Shown here: positions 16,208 through 24,282 of the stretch, piece by piece
Layout: each line of letters opens with the position of its first letter
How positions within the stretch are numbered: position 1 is the first letter of the stretch
Assembly (NCBI GenBank): GCA_044224215.1
Contig: JBGAKX010000045.1
Location: 1-31,967, forward strand
DNA: 31,967 bases
Direction: 5' to 3'
DNA from: DAOMFM01 sp035429825
GTDB lineage: Bacteria; Acidobacteriota; Blastocatellia; UBA7656; JADIYM01
The notes under the pieces: generated by a model
Told to the model about the DNA's origin: nothing
Database searches by the model: none
The model's input: only the letters and a program-made list of their open reading frames with translations
Program-made: the position numbers and the translations under genes

Positions 16208-19057
16208 ATGATCAGGTCCTCTGTAAAGCTCGCGCTGGCATCACTTGGTGTCGCGCTCCTGTCGTTCAACGCCGTTCACGCAAATTCCGGCGGGTTGCTG
16301 CGCAAGCAGTCGACGCCCTCGCGCGAGAACGAAAAGCGGATCACCGAGCCGAACAACAAGGCGGCGTCGGCCGTCGACGCGCTTCGTGCCACTACGCGCG
16401 AAGAGCTCGCCGTCACGTGGAACGATCGCGGCACGGTTTCGGCGGTCTACGGCAATCTCGGCAACTACGGCGGCGCGACCGAGAGCGCCGCTCGCGTGTT
16501 CCTCTCTCGCCAGAGCGACGTTTTCCAGCTCCGCTCGGACCTCGTCGATCTGACGCTTGCGTCGGATCGCGACACGCCCGGCGGACGCGTGCGGGACTTC
16601 CAGCAGGACTATCTCGGCGTGAAGGTCTACCAGGGTGTCGTGTCGGTCGCGTTCGACCGCGACGGCAACATTGCGGTGACCAGCGGCAGCTACCGCGACG
16701 GGATCATGCTCGACACGGTCACGCCCAACATCACCGCGGCGGACGCGCGCGGTGCGCTTGCGGCGCGGATCCGGCACGCGGGCGACATCGAGCCCATCGA
16801 GAACGAACTCGTGGTTTACGTCGACGGCGACGGTGTGGCGCATCTCGCGTACCACATCATTCAGCCGACGGCGAACCAGCGCGGTGCGGCACAGACATTT
16901 GAGACGTTCGTCGACGCGCTTTCGTCCCAGATACTGGTCGCGCCGCGCGATATCAACCAGTACGCCACCGGCCAGGTGTACAAGAACGGCAACGCGATGG
17001 CGGCGACGTCGAACAACTCGCTGACGGATTCGTCGACGGTGCCTTCGACGGCGTACCAGACGGTTACGCTGCAGGGTCTGACGTCTTCGTCGGGTCTCGT
17101 CGGAACGTACTGCGACACGCACACGCTGACGGCGACGGCGAACCGTGCGGTGCCGGACGGCAGCGGCAACTATGTCTACACGCGCTCGACGACGGTTTCG
17201 ACCGGCTCCAAGTTCGACGCCACGAACACGTACTACTACGTCGACGACGCACAGCGATACATCCAGTCGCTCGGCTTCACGAACATCAACAACCGCTCGG
17301 TCCGGTTCCAGATCAACGGAACGACCGACGACAACTCGTGGTACACGCCCAACAGCAGCGGAACGGGCGATCTGACGACCGGATCGGGCGGCGTCGACGA
17401 CGCCGAGGACGGCGAAGTGATGCTGCACGAGTACGGCCACTCCATCCAGGACAACTCGCGTCCGGGGGCGTGGAGCGGCGCGCAGCCGGGAGCGATGGGC
17501 GAAGGCTGGGGCGACTACTGGGCGGCGTCGGTCACCTCGCAGCGCCACAATCAGCGCGGAACGGCATACGAGACCACCATCATGGAATGGGACGCCTCGT
17601 CCTACTCGAGCGCGGTTCCTCCGACGATTCGCTCGATCACCTCCACCAAGCACTATCCCGAGAATGTTCAGAACGAAGTCCACGCTGACGGCGAGATGTG
17701 GTCGTCGACCCTGTGGCAGATCCGCAGCGACTTCATCAGCCTCGACGGATGGCCGACGGGCGCACAGCGCGCCGACAAGGTCGTGCTGCAGTCGCACTTC
17801 CTCGTTCCCGTGTCGGGCAACAGCTATGCGAACGGTTCCAACGCGCTGATCACGGCGGCCACGAATCTTGGCTACACGCAGGCCGAGATCGACGCCATCC
17901 GCACGCGCTGCGTCAACCGCGGCTTCATCACGGGCGGCGGCACCGCCCCGGCGGCGCCCTCAGGCCTGACGGCGACGGCGACCTCTTCTTCACAGATCAA
18001 CCTCGCGTGGACCGACAACGCGAACAACGAGACCGGATTCAAGATCGAGCGCAAAACCGGCTCGGGTGGAACGTACGCGCAGATCGCAACCGTCGGCGCG
18101 GGCGTCACGACCTACTCGAACACCGGCCTGACGGCGTCGACGGCCTACTACTATCGCGTGCGTGCAACGAACGCGACGGGCGATTCGGCCTACTCGAACG
18201 AAGCGAACGCGACGACACAGGCCGGCGGCGGCGGATGCTCGTCCTCGACGACACCCATCACGGTTGGTGGATCCGGATCGGGATCCCTCGCGACGACCGA
18301 CTGCACGTCGACGATCCGCACCAGCGGAACGTTCTACTACGACAACTTCACGTTCACGGCAGTTGCCGGCACGACGTACACGATCACGTACAACTCGACG
18401 GCGTACGACTGTTACCTGCACCTGCTCAACCCGAGCGGGACGTCGGTCGCCTTCGATGACGACGGCAACGGAGGGACGAACTCCAAGATCGTCTACACGC
18501 CGTCTGCCGCGGGCACGTACACCATCCACTGCACGTCCTACTCGGCATCGGCAGTGGGCGCATACACCGTCAACCTCGCCGGCAGCGGCGGCGGTGGCGG
18601 CACGGAGCTGCTCACGAACGGCGGCTTTGACACGGGCACGTTCGCGCCGTGGATCGCAGTCGCCAACTCGACGGTCGTCACGACGTCGCCCCAGGCGGGA
18701 ACCAACTGCGTCAAGATGCTCGGGATCGGATCGACGGCATCGACGAACTTCTACCAGTCCGTCGCCGGGTTCAACGGCGCGACAAAGACGCTCCGGTTCT
18801 ACCTGAAGATGTCGTCGGCCGAGGGGACGTCGACCGCGTACGATTACCTCTACGTTCGGTTGAAGAACACGTCGGGAACGACGGTTTCAACGCTCGGGAC
18901 GTACTCGAACCGCAACAAGACGACGTACGCCAGCTGGACGCTCGTCACCCTGACGGTCCCAGCCACGGCGTTGACCAACTACCGGATCGCGTTCGACGCG
19001 ACGGAAGACAGCTCGCTGCAGACGACGTTCTACATCGACAGCGTGTCGGTCCAGTAA
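16208..19057 (+). CDS. Secreted M36 (fungalysin-type) metallopeptidase
   Basis: A 949-aa secreted zinc protease. It has a signal peptide (about 1-25, ending VHA) and an FTP-type propeptide (about 60-210). The catalytic domain has HEYGH (H407, E408, H411) and the third ligand in GEGWGDY (E432). A fibronectin type III domain follows (about 578-675), then a PPC domain (about 677-797) and a C-terminal beta-rich module (about 800-949) starting ELLTNGGFD. PPC domains are usually cleaved after export and the tail may bind surfaces. GGAGAG precedes the ATG. The PPC and tail are nearly the same as in the next peptidase gene. A strong terminator follows. Confidence 0.92.
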   Translation: MIRSSVKLALASLGVALLSFNAVHANSGGLLRKQSTPSRENEKRITEPNNKAASAVDALRATTREELAVTWNDRGTVSAVYGNLGNYGGATESAARVFLSRQSDVFQLRSDLVDLTLASDRDTPGGRVRDFQQDYLGVKVYQGVVSVAFDRDGNIAVTSGSYRDGIMLDTVTPNITAADARGALAARIRHAGDIEPIENELVVYVDGDGVAHLAYHIIQPTANQRGAAQTFETFVDALSSQILVAPRDINQYATGQVYKNGNAMAATSNNSLTDSSTVPSTAYQTVTLQGLTSSSGLVGTYCDTHTLTATANRAVPDGSGNYVYTRSTTVSTGSKFDATNTYYYVDDAQRYIQSLGFTNINNRSVRFQINGTTDDNSWYTPNSSGTGDLTTGSGGVDDAEDGEVMLHEYGHSIQDNSRPGAWSGAQPGAMGEGWGDYWAASVTSQRHNQRGTAYETTIMEWDASSYSSAVPPTIRSITSTKHYPENVQNEVHADGEMWSSTLWQIRSDFISLDGWPTGAQRADKVVLQSHFLVPVSGNSYANGSNALITAATNLGYTQAEIDAIRTRCVNRGFITGGGTAPAAPSGLTATATSSSQINLAWTDNANNETGFKIERKTGSGGTYAQIATVGAGVTTYSNTGLTASTAYYYRVRATNATGDSAYSNEANATTQAGGGGCSSSTTPITVGGSGSGSLATTDCTSTIRTSGTFYYDNFTFTAVAGTTYTITYNSTAYDCYLHLLNPSGTSVAFDDDGNGGTNSKIVYTPSAAGTYTIHCTSYSASAVGAYTVNLAGSGGGGGTELLTNGGFDTGTFAPWIAVANSTVVTTSPQAGTNCVKMLGIGSTASTNFYQSVAGFNGATKTLRFYLKMSSAEGTSTAYDYLYVRLKNTSGTTVSTLGTYSNRNKTTYASWTLVTLTVPATALTNYRIAFDATEDSSLQTTFYIDSVSVQ

Positions 19058-19085
19058 CTCCGCCGCAAGGCGGACACAACCCAAA

Positions 19086-19121
19086 GCGCCGGGGCAGACG
19101 ATGCCCCGGCGCTTCTTTTTT
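19086..19121 (+). terminator. Rho-independent terminator
   Basis: A perfect 11-bp stem, GCGCCGGGGCA (19086-19096) with TGCCCCGGCGC (19102-19112), has a 5-nt loop and is followed by TTCTTTTTT. It ends the M36 peptidase transcript. Confidence 0.92.
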
Positions 19122-19128
19122 CGATCAT

Positions 19129-19221
19129 AAAGCGCCGTCGCGCACTTCGTGCTTGCCGGCGCACTCAAGGAGTCGCGCGATTCTATGGAGTGCGCCGGCA
19201 AGCGAAGCGCGACGGCGCTTT
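19129..19221. repeat. Palindromic 93-nt element, copy 1
   Basis: The outer arms AAAGCGCCGTCGCG / CGCGACGGCGCTTT (14 bp) enclose inner arms GCTTGCCGGCGCACT / AGTGCGCCGGCAAGC (15 bp). A small hairpin GCAC-TTC-GTGC spans the left junction. Copy 2 is at 22649-22742. It lies between a terminator and the next peptidase gene. The rest of the gap 19058-19453 has no gene and no clear promoter. Confidence 0.8.
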
Positions 19222-19453
19222 CTTTCGCGGCCGAATCAAAACCGAACATCCAGATCGCTTCGCGGACGCGTAGTTCCCCATGTCCGCCCGCACCCCAATA
19301 CAGCGGACTGACGCAGCAAGACACCGGCAGAAAGCAATTCGGTTGACGCGAAACGTGCCAGACGGCCCCCGTCGGCACGGACGCCCCGTCCCGATGCTCT
19401 TTCTGCCGGTGTCGTTCGTTCGGATTCAACTTTCCCAACGAGGTACCCACCAC

Positions 19454-21598
19454 ATGTCCACCACGCAACGTCGAGCCCTTGTGGCTACGCTCACCCTCAT
19501 CCTCATGCTGCCGTGTCTCGCGGCTGCCGCGCCCCGCCTTCGCCCCGTGCGCGACGACGCGCAATCGACGGCGCAACCGGTCGTCATGCAATCGCCCTCC
19601 CAGGACGCCATCTGGCTGGGCCTCGATGTCGCGGCTGCAAAGAGCTCGCTGGGCGCGTCCGACTTCATGGTCGCGCCCGGTCTGTTTTCGCTCTACGCCG
19701 CCGATCTCGGCCGGCTCGAAGGCGTGCTCGCCGGCGCGCCGCTCGAATTCGCAACACTCGACAAGCGCGAAGACTACCGCGTCTCGCTCCCCATGCCGGA
19801 CGGGACGCTCCAGAGCTTTCGCGTCTGGGAATCGCCGATCATGGAGCCACAGCTTGCAGCCGAGTTCCCCTGGATAAGGACCTATGTCGGCCAGGGCGTG
19901 GACGACCCGACGGCCACGGCGCGGCTCGACGTGACGCACAACGGGTTTCACGCGCAGGTGCTCGCAGCCGAGCGCACCGTCTATGTCGACCCCTATCGTG
20001 CGAACGATACCGAGCACTACATCAGCTACGACAAGAGCGGGCTCTCGGTCCACGGCAAGCGATTCAGGTGTCTCGTCGACGAAGTTGCAACGACTCTCGA
20101 CGAAGACCTCGACGCCGCGGAAAAGCGCGGCGATGGCGGGACCGTCGATCTGACGAACGGCGGGACACTCCGCACGTACCGGCTCGCCGAGGCGTGCACG
20201 GGCGAGTACGCCGCGTACCAGGACGCCCGCGGAAGCGGCACAGCGGCACAGGACGCGACAGCGGCCATCGCCACGACCATCAACCGCGTGACGGGCATCT
20301 ACGAACGCGACCTTTCGATCCGTCTCGTTCTCGTCGGCAACAACTCGTCGATCGTCTACACCAACGCGTCGACCGATCCGTTCTCGAATACCAACCCCGA
20401 CTCGCTGCTGTCGCAGAACCAGTCGATCTGCGACTCGATCATCGGTTCGGGCAACTATGACATCGGCCACGTCTTCAGCACTGGCGGCGGCGGTCTGGCC
20501 GGGCTCGGCGTCGTGTGCGTCAACGGTCAGAAGGCGCAGGGCGAAACGGGTTCGGACGCGCCGGTCGGCGATGCGTTCGACGTCGATTATGTCGCGCACG
20601 AGATGGGCCACCAGTTCGGCGGCGACCACACGTTCAACGCGAGCACATCGGGCTCGTGCGATTCGGGCAACCGGAACGCGTCAACGGCTTACGAACCAGG
20701 GAGCGGATCGACGATCCAGGCATACGCCGGCATCTGCAGCCCCGAAGACGTTCAGGCGCACAGCGATCCGTATTTCCACGCCGTCAGCCTGAGGCAGATG
20801 ATCCAGTACGCGGCGAGCGCAGGATGCGGGTCGTCAACGGCCAATGGCAACACCGCTCCGACCGTTTCATTGCCGGCCAACGTCACGATTCCCGTCGGCA
20901 CACCGTTCACGCTGACCGCCACCGGCAGCGATCCGAACGGCGACGCGCTCACCTACTGCTGGGAGCAGTGGGACCTCGGGACGACGGCCGCGACAAAGCC
21001 GTTGTTCCGCTCGCTCAACCCGTCGACGTCGCCATCGCGCACGTTTCCAAAGATGTCCACGGTGCTCGCGGGAACGTCCGACCCGTGGGAGGTCCTTCCC
21101 ACGGCCGCACGGACGATGAAGTTCGTCGTCACGGCGCGCGACAACCGGGCCGGCGGCGGCGGTTTCGCCGTCAGCGGTTCGAGCGGGACGTCCGGAACGA
21201 TCACGTATGTGACGGTCACGGTCTCGGGCGCGGCGTTCTCGGTGACGTCGCCGAACACCGCCGTTTCGTGGGCCGGCAACTCGTCGCAGACGGTCACGTG
21301 GAACAAGGGCGGCTCGACGTCGGCAAACGTCCGAATCTCGCTGTCGACAAACGGCGGGACGAGCTGGTCGACTGTGGTCGCCAGCACACCCAACGACGGC
21401 TCGGAAGTGATCACGGTCCCGAACACCCCGAGCACGACGTGCCGGATCCGGGTCGAGCCGACCGACAACATCTACTTTGACGTGTCGAACGTCAACTTCA
21501 CCATCACGAACGGCGGCGGCGGTGGGGCTGCACGTACTCGATCAACCCGACGAGCGCGAGTCCCGGATCGGGCGCGACGACCGGAACGGTCAGTGTGA
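19454..21598 (+). CDS. Reprolysin-like zinc metallopeptidase, N-terminal part
   Basis: A 714-aa reading frame: signal peptide (about 1-22), a propeptide-like region (about 40-230) and a metzincin catalytic domain with HEMGHQFGGDH (H382, E383, H386, H392), the HExxHxxGxxH zinc site of reprolysin-like (M12B) enzymes. Beta-sandwich domains follow to about residue 690. The frame then leaves the protein: after the GGGGG linker the last 24 residues are Arg-rich and unlike the family, while the true continuation (a BACON domain) runs in the next frame. The cause is one missing G in the run at 21524-21527. The ATG at 19454 is chosen for its signal peptide and the GAGG upstream. Confidence 0.85.
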   Translation: MSTTQRRALVATLTLILMLPCLAAAAPRLRPVRDDAQSTAQPVVMQSPSQDAIWLGLDVAAAKSSLGASDFMVAPGLFSLYAADLGRLEGVLAGAPLEFATLDKREDYRVSLPMPDGTLQSFRVWESPIMEPQLAAEFPWIRTYVGQGVDDPTATARLDVTHNGFHAQVLAAERTVYVDPYRANDTEHYISYDKSGLSVHGKRFRCLVDEVATTLDEDLDAAEKRGDGGTVDLTNGGTLRTYRLAEACTGEYAAYQDARGSGTAAQDATAAIATTINRVTGIYERDLSIRLVLVGNNSSIVYTNASTDPFSNTNPDSLLSQNQSICDSIIGSGNYDIGHVFSTGGGGLAGLGVVCVNGQKAQGETGSDAPVGDAFDVDYVAHEMGHQFGGDHTFNASTSGSCDSGNRNASTAYEPGSGSTIQAYAGICSPEDVQAHSDPYFHAVSLRQMIQYAASAGCGSSTANGNTAPTVSLPANVTIPVGTPFTLTATGSDPNGDALTYCWEQWDLGTTAATKPLFRSLNPSTSPSRTFPKMSTVLAGTSDPWEVLPTAARTMKFVVTARDNRAGGGGFAVSGSSGTSGTITYVTVTVSGAAFSVTSPNTAVSWAGNSSQTVTWNKGGSTSANVRISLSTNGGTSWSTVVASTPNDGSEVITVPNTPSTTCRIRVEPTDNIYFDVSNVNFTITNGGGGGAARTRSTRRARVPDRARRPERSV

Positions 21599-22623
21599 CG
21601 ACCGCCGCGGGCTGTTCGTGGACGGCGTCGAGCAATGCGTCGTGGCTGACGGTGACGAGCGGCGCGAGCGGCTCGGGCAACGGCACGGTCGGCTACTCGG
21701 TAGCGGCAAACACCGGTGCGGCACGCTCGGGCTCGCTCACGATCGCAGGCCAGACCTTCGTCGTGAACCAGGCGGCCGGCGGCACCTCGGGCTGCACATC
21801 GTCGTCGATGGCGATCTCCACCGGGCAGACGCTCTCGGGTTCGCTCGCGACCACCGACTGTACGTCGACGATCCGTACCGGAGGCCGCTATTACGACAAC
21901 TTCACGTTCACGGCGGCTGCCGGAACGGCATACACGATCACCATGAACTCGACGGCGTTCGACACCTACCTCCACCTGCTCAACCCGGCTGGAGCGTCGG
22001 TGGCGTTCGACGACGACGGCAACGGCGGAACCAACTCGCGGATCGTCTACACCCCGTCGTCGGGCGGCACGTACACGATTCACTGCACGTCGTACAACGC
22101 ATCGGCCGTCGGCGCCTACACCGTCTCGCTTGCGGGAGCCGGCGGAGGCGGCGGCGGGACCGAACTGCTCACCAACGGCGGGTTCGACACCGGAGCGTTC
22201 GCGCCGTGGATCGCGTCGGCGAGCCGCGCGACGATCGTGAGCATCGGCGCCCAGGCAGGGCCGTACTACACCAAGCTGCTCGGGTACGGCGCGACCGGCA
22301 CGGCCTACGTGTACCAGGCGCCGGCGTTCGCCGCGACGGGCGCGACACGAACGCTCAGGTTCTACCTGAAGATGTCGTCGTCCGAGTCGGGCCCCACGCA
22401 ATACGACTACTTGTACGTGCGCATCACGAACTCGGCTGGCACGACGCTGACGACGCTCGCGACGTTCACGAACGCGAATTCGCCGGCCTACGCGGGCTGG
22501 ACCCAGGTCACGCTCACGATCCCGGCGTCGTATGCGGTCTCGGGCAATCGTCTCAGGTTCTACGCAACCGAAGACGAGATCCTGCAGACCACCTTCTACA
22601 TCGACAGCGTGTCGATCCAGTAA
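21528..22623 (+). pseudogene. C-terminal part of the frameshifted metallopeptidase
   Basis: This frame continues the preceding peptidase after a one-base slip. It encodes a BACON domain (about 21528-21780, CTYSINPTSASPG...), a PPC domain (about 21800-22140) and the ~150-residue C-terminal module beginning ELLTNGGFD and ending FYIDSVSIQ. It has no ribosome site or natural start; the first possible start, GTG at 21595, lies inside the BACON domain. The module closely matches the end of the M36 peptidase. Adding one G to the run at 21524-21527 would rejoin the two frames into one ~1,056-aa protein. It may be a real mutation, phase variation or a sequencing error. Confidence 0.85.
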
Positions 22624-22648
22624 CCCCGCTGGAAGGCGGAGACAACGC

Positions 22649-22742
22649 AAAGCGCCGTCGCGCCCTTCGGGCTTGCCGGCGCACTCCAGAGAGTCGCGAG
22701 ATTCCATAGAGTGCGCCGGCAAGCGAAGCGCGACGGCGCTTT
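22649..22742. repeat. Palindromic 94-nt element, copy 2
   Basis: Near-identical to the element at 19129-19221. It has the same outer 14-bp and inner 15-bp arms, and the side hairpin reads GCCC-TTC-GGGC instead of GCAC-TTC-GTGC, so both sides of one pair changed together. It lies directly after the second peptidase and probably serves as its 3' end. Confidence 0.8.
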
Positions 22743-22808
22743 CGCCGGTTGCAGTCGAGACCGTTCTGGCCCCGGCGCCATTTGAGTTCATGTGAGAGAA
22801 TCCGATCC

Positions 22809-23687
22809 ATGCCAGACCTCGAACCGGCACGAACCGAGCCTGTGCGTCCTGCGCTCCTCGGTGTCTGCTATGACGAGCACTCGTCGTTTCTGCGCGGCGC
22901 CGCCACCGCGCCGCCGCTGATCCGGAAAAGCCTGTGGTCGCCGCATTCGAACACCTGGACCGAAACCGGGTTCGACCTCTCAGTGCCCGGCGTTCTCCAC
23001 GATGCGGGCGACATCGCGCCCCCCGACGGCCCCGATGCGCTGGACACGATCACACGGTGCGTCACCTCGCTGCTCGCCCAGGACTTCAACCCGTTGACGC
23101 TCGGCGGCGACCACACGGTCACGTTTCCAGTGCTCCGCGCGTTCGCGGCCCGGTATCCGCAATTGACGATCGTGCATTTTGACGCGCATCCAGACCTCTA
23201 CGAAGAGTACCAGGGCGACCGCTTCTCGCACGCGTGCCCGCTCGCCCGCGTGATGGAGGCCGGTCTTGCGCAGCGGCTCATCCAGGTCGGTATTCGAACG
23301 ACGGGCGCGCACCAGCGTGATCAGGCCGCGCGTTTCGGCGTCGAGATGGTGGAGATGCGCGACCTGGGCTACTACTCGCGACTCGAATTCCACACGCCGG
23401 TCTATGTCACGTTCGATATCGACGGCCTCGACCCGTCGTGCGCGCCGGGCGTGTCGCACCGCGAGCCGGGCGGCCTGTCGGTCCGGCAGGCGCTCGATAT
23501 CATCCAGTCCATCGACGCTCCCGTCGTCGGCGCGGACGTCGTCGAGTTCAACCCTATGTGCGACATCGACCGAATGACGCAGACGGTCGCAGCAAAGCTC
23601 GTCAAGGAGTTGGTGGGAATGATGCTCAGGCGTCCCCGTGGATACACGGCAATGCTCGCCGACCCACCGCCGAAAATAAGTTCTTGA
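22809..23687 (+). CDS. Agmatinase/arginase-family ureohydrolase
   Basis: A 292-aa enzyme of the ureohydrolase fold. It shows the manganese-binding signatures GGDHT, FDAHPD (DxHxD) and DIDGLDPSCAPG (DxDxxDP). Members hydrolyse agmatine, arginine or related guanidino compounds to urea or formamide plus an amine. The sequence SHREPGGLS and the length favour the agmatinase group, but the substrate cannot be fixed from sequence. The start at 22809 has a weak GAGAG; an upstream in-frame codon at 22749 lies in the repeat flank and is rejected. The stop codon overlaps the -35 box of the marR promoter. Confidence 0.9.
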   Translation: MPDLEPARTEPVRPALLGVCYDEHSSFLRGAATAPPLIRKSLWSPHSNTWTETGFDLSVPGVLHDAGDIAPPDGPDALDTITRCVTSLLAQDFNPLTLGGDHTVTFPVLRAFAARYPQLTIVHFDAHPDLYEEYQGDRFSHACPLARVMEAGLAQRLIQVGIRTTGAHQRDQAARFGVEMVEMRDLGYYSRLEFHTPVYVTFDIDGLDPSCAPGVSHREPGGLSVRQALDIIQSIDAPVVGADVVEFNPMCDIDRMTQTVAAKLVKELVGMMLRRPRGYTAMLADPPPKISS

Positions 23688-23724
23688 CGAGAACTGTTCA
23701 CTCAAGTATTGTTCAGTTGTGAAC
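23684..23724 (+). promoter_or_regulatory. marR promoter with overlapping operator
   Basis: TTGACG (23684-23689), a 17-nt spacer and TATTGT (23707-23712) form a sigma-70-type promoter. The palindrome GTTCAG-T-TGTGAAC (23711-23724) overlaps the -10 box and the start codon, and a GTTCAC half-site lies in the spacer. The same palindrome recurs upstream of the OYE gene, so it is the likely autoregulatory operator of the MarR protein. The transcript may have almost no leader. Confidence 0.65.
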
Positions 23725-24180
23725 GAAATGACTGCAAAGGACACGTCGACTACGCCGCTGTGGCTGCAGGTGCTGCATTCGGCGCAGCGTGTCGAGACGC
23801 GATTCGAGGATGAGCTTTCCGGCGTCGGTCTCTCGATCTCCAAGCTTGGCGTGCTTCGGATCCTGGTCGACGAAGGCCAGCCGATGCCGCTCAGCCGGCT
23901 GGCGGGCAAGCTAAGTTGTGTGAAATCAAATGTTACACAGCTCGTTGACCGGCTCGAGGCCGATGGCCTTGTGGCGCGGATCAACGATCCCGCGGATCGT
24001 CGCAGCGTGCTGGCATCGATCACCGATGCGGGGCGCGAGCGCTTCACGGCGGGCATCGAGGCGGCCGGAAGGGCCGACGCCGCGCTCTTTGGCGAGACGT
24101 CCGCGGAGGACCGCCACCGTCTTGAAGAGCTGTTTACGCGATTGTGCGCCGGTGGCTGCCAGGAGCAGTCCGTCGACTAA
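23719..24180 (+). CDS. MarR-family transcriptional regulator
   Basis: A 153-aa winged-helix regulator. The dimerisation helices flank a DNA-binding region about residues 45-105, with SISKLGVLRIL, the recognition helix region CVKSNVTQLVDRLEADGLV and the wing DPADRRSVLASITDAG. The motif DxRxxxxxxT is typical of MarR. Cysteines at the recognition helix (LSCVKSN) and near the C-terminus (LCAGGC) could sense oxidants or electrophiles (inference). The start is GTG at 23719 or ATG at 23728; the GTG lies within the operator. It precedes an old-yellow-enzyme gene with a matching operator. Confidence 0.92.
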   Translation: MNEMTAKDTSTTPLWLQVLHSAQRVETRFEDELSGVGLSISKLGVLRILVDEGQPMPLSRLAGKLSCVKSNVTQLVDRLEADGLVARINDPADRRSVLASITDAGRERFTAGIEAAGRADAALFGETSAEDRHRLEELFTRLCAGGCQEQSVD

Positions 24181-24198
24181 AAAAATTTACATAATTCG

Positions 24199-24244
24199 TT
24201 CAGATGTGAACGGTACAGGCAACGTATTGTTCACATTGGGAACG
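24199..24244 (+). promoter_or_regulatory. Operator pair and promoter of the OYE gene
   Basis: GTTCAGATGTGAAC (24199-24212) matches the marR operator at all but one base, and GTTC-N7-GAAC (24230-24244) is a weaker second site. Between them GTATTGTTCA (24225-24234) is the same -10 context as in the marR promoter. This predicts MarR repression of the downstream reductase. Confidence 0.6.
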
Positions 24245-24282
24245 AATAACACATGGACAACGACAGACAGAGGACACGAGAG

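Noticed and set aside
16241..17797. Long minus-strand open frame (518 codons)
   Set aside because: Antisense to the M36 peptidase with Arg/Val-rich low-complexity translation; a shadow frame.
18887..20629. Long minus-strand open frame (580 codons)
   Set aside because: Crosses the terminator and palindrome and is antisense to two peptidase genes; no recognisable domain.
21472..22830. Minus-strand open frame (452 codons)
   Set aside because: Antisense to the BACON-PPC-tail region, Arg-rich, no start signal.
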